Source: RHKX01 sp963745755 (GTDB lineage: Bacteria; Actinomycetota; Thermoleophilia; Solirubrobacterales; 70-9). From it: a stretch of DNA of 64,000 nt. The position numbers and the translations under genes were made by a program. Below, piece after piece: positions 26,591 through 34,270 of the stretch. Location: NCBI GenBank assembly GCA_963745755.1, contig CAVUYP010000001.1:2294001-2358000 (forward strand), written 5' to 3'. Each line of letters starts with the position of its first letter. Positions within the stretch are counted from its first letter, which is position 1. Under the pieces are notes generated by a model. It had not been told where the DNA came from. It searched no databases and saw only the letters and a list, made by a program, of their open reading frames with translations.

Positions 26591-27089
26591 GGGCCCGAAC
26601 TGGCGCACGCCCGGCGGCGGCGGCTGCGGACGGCTCCGCGGACTGCGGTTCGGCCGGGGCCGGGGCCGGTGCGGGCGACGAAGCCGGAGCCGGTGGCGGC
26701 GCGGGCGGCGGTGTGGTGGGCGGCGGCGCGGGCGGGCGAGCCGGGACCGGCGCCGGGGAGGCCGGTGCGGAGGCCGCCGCCGCCGCGGCCGGCCGGCCGC
26801 GTCCGTCGCCGCCGACGCGGTCCCGCTCCGGCCGGTCCCGCTCGGGCCGCCCATGCTCGGCGTCCTGCCGACGCCGCTCCGCACCGGCGGAGCGGCGTTC
26901 GTCCCGGCGCGGCTCGACCCCGGCGAGCGACGTTCCGGCCGCCACGCCGCTCAGGCCGACGTCGGGGTCGAGCGGCGGCGGCTCGGGGGTTCGCAGCAGC
27001 GACGGCAGCAGCGCCAGGGCGAGCACGGCCGCGGCGACCGTGGCGAGCGCCCTCGCGGCGTTCCGCCAGCTCACGCTCATCCCGGCCAT
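26568..27089 (-). CDS. Hypothetical membrane-anchored protein with Ala/Pro-rich C-terminal tail
   Basis: 173 residues (ATG 27089; ATG 27080 is possible). One hydrophobic segment near the N-terminus (LATVAAAVLALALLPSLL), then a charged region rich in Arg/Glu/Asp, then a long tail of PA/PAP repeats (PASPAPVPARPPAPPPTTPP). No domain is recognised. The Pro/Ala tail is typical of wall-spanning or surface-exposed linkers. It overlaps the end of otsA by 23 bases on the opposite strand. Composition bias makes the coding call less certain than for neighbours. Confidence 0.45.
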   Translation of the reverse strand: MAGMSVSWRNAARALATVAAAVLALALLPSLLRTPEPPPLDPDVGLSGVAAGTSLAGVEPRRDERRSAGAERRRQDAEHGRPERDRPERDRVGGDGRGRPAAAAAASAPASPAPVPARPPAPPPTTPPPAPPPAPASSPAPAPAPAEPQSAEPSAAAAAGRAPVRALSRRAWP

Positions 27090-27156
27090 GCCTGGTGAAT
27101 CCCGTCGGCAGCGCCCTCGCCCCCGGCCCGGGTACCGCTATAGTCCCCCGCCGCCG

Positions 27157-27630
27157 ATGGCCACGCTCACCTACGAGATGATCCTGATGCTCGACCCGGA
27201 GTCCGGGGACGAGCAGCGCGACAAGATCGCCGCCGACGTCAAGTCGAAGCTCGAGTCCGGTGGGGAGGTCCTGCACGAGGCCAATTGGGGCCTGCGCAAG
27301 ATGGCCTACGAGATCGACAAGCGCGAGTCGGCCGACTACCGGTTCTTCCGGTTCAACTGCGGCAAGGACCTGCTCGACGACTTCGACCACTCGCTGAAGA
27401 TCACCGACGGCGTCCTCCGCTTCCGGATCTTCAAGACCGAGCCGGACGCGCCGACGATGGTGCCGCCGGACACCGAGCAGATCATGCGCCGCGACGAGGA
27501 CGACCGTGAGCGCGGCGGCCGTCGCGAGGGCGGTCGCGGACCGCGCCGTCCGCGCTACGACGATGACTCGGCCGGCGACCGCGGCTCCTCCGAGCCCGCC
27601 GCCGCCGCTGCCGGCGCCGACTCCGAGTAA
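27157..27630 (+). CDS. rpsF: 30S ribosomal protein S6
   Basis: 157 residues, ATG start at 27157. The first ~95 residues are a standard S6 (TYEMILMLDPESGDEQRDKI, GLRKMAYEIDKRESADYRFF, FDHSLKITDGVLRFRIFKTE). The remaining ~60 residues are an Arg/Glu/Gly-rich disordered extension (DDRERGGRREGGRGPRRPRY) absent from most S6 proteins. It is the first gene of the conserved rpsF-ssb-rpsR-rplI block and binds S18 (rpsR product) on the platform of the 30S subunit. Confidence 0.95.
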   Translation: MATLTYEMILMLDPESGDEQRDKIAADVKSKLESGGEVLHEANWGLRKMAYEIDKRESADYRFFRFNCGKDLLDDFDHSLKITDGVLRFRIFKTEPDAPTMVPPDTEQIMRRDEDDRERGGRREGGRGPRRPRYDDDSAGDRGSSEPAAAAAGADSE

Positions 27631-27646
27631 GCGCGACTGCACCGAA

Positions 27647-27665
27647 ACCCCGCAGTTAGCGGGGT
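27647..27665 (+). terminator. Intercistronic hairpin between rpsF and ssb
   Basis: ACCCCGC (27647-27653) pairs perfectly with GCGGGGT (27659-27665) around the loop AGTTA, 17 bases after the rpsF stop. There is no T-tract, so it is more likely a partial terminator or mRNA-stability element in the 124-bp gap before ssb than a full stop. S6:S18 autoregulatory RNA leaders are known upstream of rpsF in other bacteria, not at this position. Confidence 0.45.
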
Positions 27666-27754
27666 CCTGTGGGGTCCCGTCCGGGAGGGCGTCGAGACCG
27701 GCCGCGGGGTTGCCTAGACTCGGAGAGGTCTTAAGCGATCACAAGGAGCGGAAA

Positions 27755-28262
27755 GTGGCGAACATCAACCGGGTGACGATCACCGGCAATCTGACCAGGG
27801 ATCCCGACCTGCGGGCGCTGCCGAGCGGCATGGCGGTCTGCGAGCTCGGCGTGGCGGTCAACCATCGCCGCAAGGACCAGGCGACCGACCAGTGGATCGA
27901 GGAGCCGAACTACTTCAACGTCGTCGTCTTCGGCTCGCAGGGCGAGAACTGCGCGCAGTACCTCTCGAAGGGCCGGCCGGTGGCGGTCGACGGTCGCCTG
28001 CGCTGGAGCTCGTGGGAGGACAAGAACGGCGGCGGCAAGCGCTCCAAGGTCGAGATCGTCGCCGCAGACGGTCCAGTTCCTCGGCAGCCGTGCCGACGAC
28101 CAGGGCGGTGACCAGGGCGGTGGCCAGGGTGGCCAGGCGCAGACGCAGGGCAACCAGGGGTTCGCGACGAGCTCCGACGTCCCCGCCGACACGTCCGACT
28201 TCGGCGATCCGGTCGGCGCCCCGTCCGGCGGCGGCGGCGCCGACGACGACATCCCGTTCTAG
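27755..28262 (+). pseudogene. ssb: Single-stranded DNA-binding protein, frameshifted in the C-terminal third
   Basis: About 168 residues if one base near 28065 is removed. GTG start at 27755 with AAGGAGCG upstream. The OB fold is intact (NRVTITGNLTRDPDLRALPS, WIEEPNYFNVVVFGSQGENC, RPVAVDGRLRWSSWEDKNGG, RSKVEIVA). After the shift the frame continues TVQFLGSRADDQGGDQGGGQ and ends with the acidic tip DDDIPF that recruits replication and repair partners. As sequenced, the protein would end instead in PVPRQPCRRPGR and lack the tip. ssb is essential, so a sequencing error is the simplest reading unless another copy exists. Confidence 0.9.
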
Positions 28263-28358
28263 GCGAGCGCCCTGGAAAGCGCGGTGCGGCGCCGATCGCC
28301 GCACCGCGGGCGCCCGAATGCGCCGGACCGTCGCGGTCCCTATCATCCAGCGCCGCCT

Positions 28359-28656
28359 ATGAAGCAGCTTCCGAATCATCCCCGGGCCGGTGCGCTGATG
28401 GCCGCCGCAGCCCCACCGCGCCGCGGCGGCGGCCGCCGCGGCCTCGACCGCAACCGGCCCGCGCAAGTACACGCGGATCCCGGTCGAGAACATCGACTAC
28501 AAGGATCTGACCACGATTCGCCGGTTCATCTCCGATCGCGGCAAGATCCGCTCGCGTCGCGTCACCGGGCTCTCCCGCCGCCACCAGCAGCAGCTCGCGC
28601 TGGCCGTCAAGCGGGCCCGTGAGGTGGCGCTGCTGCCCTACGTCGGCGACCGGTAG
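28359..28656 (+). pseudogene. rpsR: 30S ribosomal protein S18, frameshifted near the N-terminus
   Basis: About 98 residues from ATG 28359 (85 from ATG 28398) if one G near 28461 is removed. The first frame gives a basic N-terminus (MAAAAPPRRGGGRRGLDRNR). The next frame carries the conserved S18 core: RKYTRIPVENIDYKDLTTIR, RFISDRGKIRSRRVTGLSRR, HQQQLALAVKRAREVALLPY. No ATG, GTG or TTG exists in the second frame before the core, so intact S18 cannot be made without the shift. An essential gene, so an insertion error is likely. The four-Cys zinc motif of some S18 proteins is absent. Confidence 0.85.
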
Positions 28657-28671
28657 GCCGCAACCGCGACG

Positions 28672-29124
28672 ATGGCTCAGGCGATTCTTCTCAAGGAGGT
28701 CGAGGGACTCGGCGAGGTCGGCGACGCGATCGAGGTCTCGCCCGGCTACCTCCGCAACTACCTGGTTCCGCGCAAGCTCGCGCAGCCCGCCACCAAGGGC
28801 GCCCTCGAGGAGGCGCAGCGGCGCCGCGAGGCCGCCGAGAAGGCGGCCCGCGAGGCGCTCGAGCGCGCCGGCGAGACCGCGGCGGTGCTGTCGAAGACCG
28901 TGCTGACGATCAACCACCGCGCCGGCGAGGACGGCCGCCTGTTCGGCTCCGTCACCTCGAAGGAGATCGCCCAGGCGATCCAGGAGGCGCGCGGGCTGAA
29001 GATCGACCGCAAGCGGATCCGTCTCGACGAGGGCATCCGCGAGGTCGGCACCTACATGGTCGAGATCGAGGTGCCGGGCGGCGCCACGGCCGCGGTCAAG
29101 ACGATCGTCGCCGAACAGCGCTGA
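28672..29124 (+). CDS. rplI: 50S ribosomal protein L9
   Basis: 150 residues, ATG at 28672. N-terminal RNA-binding domain (AILLKEVEGLGEVGDAIEVS, GYLRNYLVPRKLA), the long connecting helix (EEAQRRREAAEKAAREALER) and the C-terminal domain (GRLFGSVTSKEIAQAIQEAR, GIREVGTYMVEIEV) are all present at normal length. It lies 15 bases after rpsR and belongs to the rpsF-ssb-rpsR-rplI block. Confidence 0.96.
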   Translation: MAQAILLKEVEGLGEVGDAIEVSPGYLRNYLVPRKLAQPATKGALEEAQRRREAAEKAAREALERAGETAAVLSKTVLTINHRAGEDGRLFGSVTSKEIAQAIQEARGLKIDRKRIRLDEGIREVGTYMVEIEVPGGATAAVKTIVAEQR

Positions 29125-29156
29125 CCAACCCCGCCCTCCCTCCGCCGAGGCCCACC

Positions 29157-29205
29157 CCTGCCTCCGACAGGCCTCAACCCCCTGCCTCCGCCCAGGCCTC
29201 AACCC
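29157..29205 (+). repeat. Pyrimidine-rich tandem repeat (24/25 bp, two copies)
   Basis: CCTGCCTCCGACAGGCCTCAACCC (29157-29180) is followed by a near-copy with one extra base (29181-29205). This is part of a C/T-rich strand-biased stretch (about 29125-29215) after rplI. It is non-coding on both strands as far as can be seen, and it directly precedes the hairpin element at 29214-29263. Confidence 0.7.
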
Positions 29206-29213
29206 CCTCCCGC

Positions 29214-29263
29214 CGCCGAGGTCGAGGAAAGGGGAATAGTTCCCTGCTTCCTCCACCTCGGCG
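29214..29263. repeat. Intergenic hairpin repeat, copy 1
   Basis: The left arm CGCCGAGGTCGAGGAAA (29214-29230) pairs with 29247-29263 with two mismatches; inside, GGGAA-TAG-TTCCC (29232-29244) forms a second stem. The same 17-base left arm recurs exactly at 37144-37160. It occupies the 305-bp gap between rplI and dnaB, which otherwise holds the C/T-rich tandem repeat and a possible dnaB promoter (TAAATAG at 29350-29356). Confidence 0.75.
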
Positions 29264-29429
29264 GGCGGTTGGTTTCAGTTCGGCGGCGACCCGGTCGGCG
29301 GTCCGGCACCGGGGCGTGCCGGTTCTCGTACGAAACCGGCTCTTTCCCGTAAATAGGCCCTTCAGCGATCGCGTCACGCCGCTGCGTGTGCTTTCTTCGG
29401 TGGGGCGATGGAAGCGAACGCAAGCGCAT

Positions 29430-30827
29430 GTGATCGAGGGCGAGCCCGGCGCCGCCGCGGCCCCGTTGCTGCAGCCGCACAACCTCGAGGCCGAGCAGTC
29501 GGTGCTCGGCGCGATGATGGTCTCCGAGGCGGCGATCGACCCGGTGATGGGCGAGGCGAGGCTGCGGGCCGAGGACTTCTACCGCGGTCGTCACGGGACG
29601 ATCTACGGCGCCATCCACGACCTCTACGAGCGCTCCGAGCCGGTCGACGCGCTGACCGTCGCCGAGCTGCTCCGCGGCCAGGGCAAGCTCGAGGAGGTCG
29701 GCGGCCAGGACGTCATCAACTCGCTCGCCGCGACGACGCCGGTGCCCGGAAACGCCGGCCACTACGCGCAGATCGTCAAGCAGAACTCGATGCTGCGGCG
29801 TCTGCTCGGCGCCGCGCAGCGGATCCAGCACTCGGTCCAGGCGCGCGAGGGCGAGCCGCAGGACCTCGTCGAGCAGGCCGAGGTGCTGCTCTTCAACGTC
29901 GCCCGCGCCGAGCAGGCCGGCGACTTCAGCTCGCTCGAGGCGATCCTCGACATCGAGCTCAACAAGCTCGACAAGCTCGCCAGCGGCGAGGCGCAGATGA
30001 CCGGCACCCCTTCCGGCTTCAAGAAGCTCGACGAGATCACCGGCGGCTTTCAGCCCGGCAACCTGATCGTCCTCGCCGCCCGCCCGGCGATGGGCAAGTC
30101 GAGCCTCGTCTGCAACATCGCCGAGAACGTCGCCTGGAAGACGAAGCGGCCGGTCGCCTTCTTCTCGCTGGAGATGTCGGAGACCGAGCTCGCCCACCGC
30201 TTCATCGCCTCGCGGGCGCGGGTCCCCTCCGACCGGCTCCGCAAGGGCAACGTCCACAAGGACTGGAACAAGGTCCTGAAGGCATGCAACGAGCTCGCCG
30301 AGACGCCGCTGTTCATCGACGACTCCTCCGATCTCAGCCTGCTCGACCTGCGTGCCAAGTGCCGGCGCCTGCACTCCCAGCAGGGCGGGCTCGGGCTGGT
30401 CATCGTCGACTACATCCAGCTGATGCGGAGCGACGACCCCCGCGCCGCCCGCGTCGAGCAGGTCGGACAGATGAGCCGCGGGCTGAAGATCCTCGCCCGC
30501 GAGCTCGAGGTGCCGGTGATCGGCATCTCGCAGCTCTCCCGCGCCCCCGAGCAGCGCCCCGACAAGGTGCCGATCCTCAGCGACCTCCGCGAATCGGGAT
30601 CGATCGAGCAGGACGCCGACATCGTTTCGTTCATCTATCGCGACGAGTACTACAACCACGAGAGCGAGCGCCCCGGCGAGGCCGACCTGATCATCGCCAA
30701 GCACCGCAACGGGCCGATCGGCACCGTGCCGCTCGCCTTCCAGGACCAGTTTCCGAAGTTCGCGAACCTGGCGAGCTCCGCCGCCTACTCCGGCGCTCCC
30801 GAGGCCGAGCCCGGCGAGGCCGCGTGA
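29430..30827 (+). CDS. dnaB: Replicative DNA helicase
   Basis: 465 residues from GTG 29430 (GTG 29388 and 29400 are alternatives; the protein-like sequence begins GEPGAAAAPLLQPHNLEAEQ). Hexameric helicase that unwinds DNA at the replication fork. N-terminal domain: NLEAEQSVLGAMMVSEAAID and ELLRGQGKLEEVGGQDVINS. RecA-like ATPase domain: Walker A ARPAMGKSSL, then FFSLEMSETELAHR, Walker B LGLVIVDYIQLM, GISQLSRAPEQR and SDLRESGSIEQDADIVSFIY. No intein is present. A likely promoter lies in the upstream gap, so it can be expressed separately from the ribosomal genes. Confidence 0.95.
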   Translation: MIEGEPGAAAAPLLQPHNLEAEQSVLGAMMVSEAAIDPVMGEARLRAEDFYRGRHGTIYGAIHDLYERSEPVDALTVAELLRGQGKLEEVGGQDVINSLAATTPVPGNAGHYAQIVKQNSMLRRLLGAAQRIQHSVQAREGEPQDLVEQAEVLLFNVARAEQAGDFSSLEAILDIELNKLDKLASGEAQMTGTPSGFKKLDEITGGFQPGNLIVLAARPAMGKSSLVCNIAENVAWKTKRPVAFFSLEMSETELAHRFIASRARVPSDRLRKGNVHKDWNKVLKACNELAETPLFIDDSSDLSLLDLRAKCRRLHSQQGGLGLVIVDYIQLMRSDDPRAARVEQVGQMSRGLKILARELEVPVIGISQLSRAPEQRPDKVPILSDLRESGSIEQDADIVSFIYRDEYYNHESERPGEADLIIAKHRNGPIGTVPLAFQDQFPKFANLASSAAYSGAPEAEPGEAA

Positions 30828-31696
30828 GCGGCGCCGAGCCGAAGCGGGGACCGCTGGGGGGGCTGCGGGCGGCGCTCCCCGAGCAGCCGGCAGCCGGCGA
30901 TCCGCTCGGGTCGGTCCTGCCGCGGGGACCCGTGGGGGTGCCGGATCCGCCCGCCGACGTCGCCGCCCGGGCGACCTGCCCGCTCGGGGTCTGCGACGGC
31001 TCCGGCTGGCTGATCGACGACGAGGACACCGCCAGCCCCTGCGAGTGCCGGCAGCGGCGCATCGAGCGGGCCCGCTCGAGCGGGCTGAAGGGGTCGCTGC
31101 CGAAGCGCTTTCGCGGCGTCTCCTTCGACCGGCCACCGGTATCCGACATGGCCCGCCAGCCGGGGCTGAGCGCCACCGTCGGCGCCGTCCGCCGCTATTG
31201 CGAGACGATCGGCGAGCAGCTCGACGCCGGCCATGGCCTCTGGCTGATGGGCGGCCCCGGGACCGGCAAGACGACCCTGGCGATGCTGGCGTCGAAGGCG
31301 GCGATCGACGCCGGCCGGACGGTCGCGATCTACTCGACGCCGGCGCTGCTGGCGCGGATCCGGCAGACGTTCGAAGCCGAGAGCGGCGAGGACGGCTACC
31401 TGGCGTTCTTCGACCGGCTCGTCTCCGTCGACCTCCTCCACCTCGACGATCTCGGCGCCGAGCGCAGCACCGACTGGGTGCTCGAGCAGCTCTACGCGAT
31501 CGTCGACCGCCGCTACAACGACGAGCGCTCGATCGTCTTCACGACCAACCTCGAGGAGCCGGATCTGACCGAGCAGGTCGGCGCCCGCACGGTCTCGCGG
31601 CTGGTCGAGATCTGCGACGGGAACCCGCTGCCGCTGTTCGGCCAGGACCGCAGGGTCGAGATGGCGCCCGGTGCGGGCCCCCCGCAACCTTCATAA
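30824..31696 (+). CDS. DnaC/DnaI-like AAA+ ATPase with N-terminal zinc-binding Cys motif
   Basis: 290 residues, GTG at 30824 overlapping the dnaB stop by four bases. The N-terminal ~45 residues are variable. A four-Cys motif follows (CPLGVCDGSGW ... CECRQRR, about residues 47-70), and then the AAA+ domain with Walker A LMGGPGTGKTTLAML, Walker B LLHLDDLGAE, sensor I VFTTNLEEPDL and the Arg-rich end SRLVEICDGNPLP. Position next to dnaB and the fold argue for a helicase loader. The IstB transposition partner is the alternative, but no transposase is near. Confidence 0.85.
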   Translation: MSGAEPKRGPLGGLRAALPEQPAAGDPLGSVLPRGPVGVPDPPADVAARATCPLGVCDGSGWLIDDEDTASPCECRQRRIERARSSGLKGSLPKRFRGVSFDRPPVSDMARQPGLSATVGAVRRYCETIGEQLDAGHGLWLMGGPGTGKTTLAMLASKAAIDAGRTVAIYSTPALLARIRQTFEAESGEDGYLAFFDRLVSVDLLHLDDLGAERSTDWVLEQLYAIVDRRYNDERSIVFTTNLEEPDLTEQVGARTVSRLVEICDGNPLPLFGQDRRVEMAPGAGPPQPS

Positions 31697-31706
31697 TCGG
31701 CCCGAC

Positions 31707-33014
31707 ATGCCTGGATTGGTGATCGTTGGCGCCCAGTGGGGCGACGAGGGAAAGGGGAAGGTGACCGACCTGCTCGCCGAGCGGGCCGACCTCGTCGTGC
31801 GCTTTCAGGGCGGCAACAACGCCGGTCACACGATCGTCCGCGGCGACGAGGAGTTCAAGCTCCACCTGATCCCCTCGGGGATCCTCCACGAGGGGACGCT
31901 GTGCGCGATCGGCAACGGCGTCGTCATCGACCCGAAGATCCTCACCGACGAGATCGAGGGCCTGAAGCGCCGCGGCGTCCCGGCCGCGAACCTGCGGATC
32001 TCCGCCAACGCTCACATGATCATGCCCTACCACGTGCTCCTCGACACGGCCGGCGAAGCGCAGCTCGGCAGCCGCAAGATCGGCACCACGAAACGCGGCA
32101 TCGGCCCCTGCTACGCCGACAAGTCGGCGCGGCTCGGGATCCGTGTCCAGGACCTGCTCGACGAGAAGATCCTCCGCAAGAAGATCATGGCCGCGATGGA
32201 GCCGAAGCGGCAGCTGCTGCGGCCGCACGCCAAGGACCCCGAGCTCGACCTGCACTCGATGACCGAGGAGTACGTCACCTACGGGCACCGGCTCGAGCAC
32301 TACATCGCCGACACCGCGCGGCTCTGCTGGGATGAGCTCGACAGCGGCCGATCGGTGCTCTTCGAGGGCGCCCAGGGGGCGCTGCTCGATCTCGACCACG
32401 GCACCTATCCGTTCGTCACCTCATCGAACCCGATCGCCGGCTCGGCCTGCGTCGGCGCCGGGGTCGGGCCGACCGACATCGACGACGTCTGGGGCATCAC
32501 GAAGGCCTACTGCACACGGGTCGGGTCGGGCCCGTTCCCGAGCGAACTCGAGGACGGGATCGGCGAGCGGCTGCGCGAGAACGGCGGTGAGTTCGGGACG
32601 ACGACGGGCCGGCCGCGGCGCTGCGGCTGGCTCGACCTCGTCGCCCTCAAGTACGCGGCGCGGCTGAACGGCATGACCGGGCTGGTGATCACCAAGCTCG
32701 ACGTGCTGACCGGCATCGGACCGCTGCAGGTGGCGGTCCGCTACCGCCATCCCGAGGGGGCTACCTTCGACGATTTCCCCTACCACCAGTCGGTCCTGCA
32801 CCGGGCGATCCCCGAATACGAGGAGCTGCCCGGCTGGGACGAGGACATCAGCGGCGCCCGCGACCTCGGCGACCTGCCACAGGCCGCCCGCGACTACCTG
32901 GACTACATCACCGACTTCATCGGGGTGCCGATCACGGTGATCGGCGTCGGTCCCGGTAGAGACCAGGTGATCTGGGTATCCGGAGAGCAGGAGGCGGCGC
33001 TCAAAGCCGCCTGA
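31707..33014 (+). CDS. purA: Adenylosuccinate synthetase
   Basis: 435 residues, ATG at 31707. Joins IMP and aspartate with GTP in AMP synthesis. Signatures: GAQWGDEGKGKVTDLL (P-loop-like start), QGGNNAGHTI, GTTKRGIGPCYADKSAR, FEGAQGALLDLDHGTYPFVT, TTGRPRRCGWLDLVALKYA and VITKLDVLTGIGPLQVAVRY. Length is normal. It starts ten bases after the dnaC-like stop and probably shares its transcript. Confidence 0.97.
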   Translation: MPGLVIVGAQWGDEGKGKVTDLLAERADLVVRFQGGNNAGHTIVRGDEEFKLHLIPSGILHEGTLCAIGNGVVIDPKILTDEIEGLKRRGVPAANLRISANAHMIMPYHVLLDTAGEAQLGSRKIGTTKRGIGPCYADKSARLGIRVQDLLDEKILRKKIMAAMEPKRQLLRPHAKDPELDLHSMTEEYVTYGHRLEHYIADTARLCWDELDSGRSVLFEGAQGALLDLDHGTYPFVTSSNPIAGSACVGAGVGPTDIDDVWGITKAYCTRVGSGPFPSELEDGIGERLRENGGEFGTTTGRPRRCGWLDLVALKYAARLNGMTGLVITKLDVLTGIGPLQVAVRYRHPEGATFDDFPYHQSVLHRAIPEYEELPGWDEDISGARDLGDLPQAARDYLDYITDFIGVPITVIGVGPGRDQVIWVSGEQEAALKAA

Positions 33015-33032
33015 ACCGAACCGGAGAGCCTC

Positions 33033-33302
33033 ATGAAGATCCTCTACAAGCCATTCGCGATCGTCGTCGGTCTGCTCGCCGGCATCCTCAGCAAGAAGGC
33101 GTTCGAGAAGATCTGGGGGGCATTCGCCGACGAGGATCCATCCGATCCCGATGACCGCGACGCGACCTGGACCGAGGTGCTCGTCTCCGCCGCAGTCGGC
33201 GGCGCGATCGTCCGGGTCGTGCAGGCGCTGGTCCGCCGCGGCGGCGCGGTCGGCTTCGAGCGCGCCACCGGCTTCTGGCCGGGCGACGACCCCAAGGATT
33301 GA
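33033..33302 (+). CDS. DUF4235 small membrane protein
   Basis: 89 residues, GAGAGCC-type site before ATG 33033. Matches the actinobacterial DUF4235 pattern: YKPFAIVVGLLAGILSKKAF, then the acidic loop DEDPSDPDDRDATWTEVLVS, then a second hydrophobic segment AAVGGAIVRVVQALVRRGGA. Function unknown. It lies between purA and the YihY gene, all in one direction with gaps of 18 and 15 bases. Confidence 0.85.
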   Translation: MKILYKPFAIVVGLLAGILSKKAFEKIWGAFADEDPSDPDDRDATWTEVLVSAAVGGAIVRVVQALVRRGGAVGFERATGFWPGDDPKD

Positions 33303-33317
33303 AGGGGGCACGGCCGC

Positions 33318-34259
33318 ATGGCCGCGGATCCGACGGCTGAGTCGGCGATCGGCGTGCCCGACCCGGGACCCGCCGACGGCCCCGACGGTCCGACCGGGCT
33401 CAGCGGCGAATCGTGGCGGCAGGCCGTCAAGGGCGCGGTCCTGAAGTTCCGCGACGACAAGGCGACCGATTGGGCGGCGGCGCTGACCTACTACGGGGTC
33501 CTGTCGCTGTTTCCGGCGGTGATCGTGCTGTTCTCCCTGCTCGGCATCCTCGGCACCTATCCGCAGACCTCGGATGCGCTGCTCGACATCGTCGCCGACC
33601 TCGGCCCGGACTCGGCGGTCGACACGCTGCGCAGCCCGATCGAGGACGTGACCCGCAGCAGCGGCACCGCCGGGGCGCTGCTCGGGATCGGCACGCTGAC
33701 CGCGATCTGGGCCGCCTCCGGCTACCTCGGCGCGTTCGCGCGCGCCTCGAACGCGATCTTCGACGTCGAGGAGGAGCGGCCGTTCTGGCGGATGCGCCCC
33801 CAGCAGGTCGCGATGACGGTGCTGCTGCTCGTCCTCGTCGCGCTGCTGGCGCTGGCCCTCGTCCTGACCGGACCGGTCGCCCGCGCGGTCGGCGACACGG
33901 TCGGGCTCGGATCGACCGCGGTCTCCGCCTTTGACATCGCCAAGTGGCCGGTGATGCTCGTCCTCGTTGCCGTCGCCCTGGCGCTGCTGTTCTACTGGGC
34001 GCCCGACCAGCCCGGCAAGCGCTTTCGCTGGATAAGTCCCGGCAGCATCCTCGCCGTCGTCGTCCTCGTCGCCGCCTCGGCCCTGTTTGGGGTCTACGTG
34101 TCGACGTTCGGCTCCTACTCGGCGACCTACGGCTCGCTCGCCGGCATCGTCGTCTTTTTGCTCTGGCTCTGGATCGCCAACAACGCCCTGTTGCTGGGCC
34201 AGGAGCTGAACGCCGGGCTCGAGCGGGCGCGGAAGCGGGAGACCGGGCCGGTCAACTAA
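33318..34259 (+). CDS. YihY/BrkB-family inner-membrane protein
   Basis: 313 residues with six hydrophobic segments. Family markers: LKFRDDKATDWAAALTYYGV, LSLFPAVIVLFSLLGILG, TAIWAASGYLGAFARASNAI, RFRWISPGSILAVVVLV and FGSYSATYGSLAGIVVFLLW. Once misnamed ribonuclease BN, the family has an uncertain role, possibly transport or envelope maintenance. An N-terminal Pro/Gly-rich extension of ~35 residues precedes the domain. Start ATG 33318. Confidence 0.9.
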   Translation: MAADPTAESAIGVPDPGPADGPDGPTGLSGESWRQAVKGAVLKFRDDKATDWAAALTYYGVLSLFPAVIVLFSLLGILGTYPQTSDALLDIVADLGPDSAVDTLRSPIEDVTRSSGTAGALLGIGTLTAIWAASGYLGAFARASNAIFDVEEERPFWRMRPQQVAMTVLLLVLVALLALALVLTGPVARAVGDTVGLGSTAVSAFDIAKWPVMLVLVAVALALLFYWAPDQPGKRFRWISPGSILAVVVLVAASALFGVYVSTFGSYSATYGSLAGIVVFLLWLWIANNALLLGQELNAGLERARKRETGPVN

Positions 34260-34270
34260 CCTCCCGCGCC

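Noticed and set aside
30824..31696. IstB transposition helper of an insertion sequence
   Set aside because: Position directly after dnaB, zinc motif, and absence of any istA-like transposase or inverted repeats favour a DnaC/DnaI-like loader.
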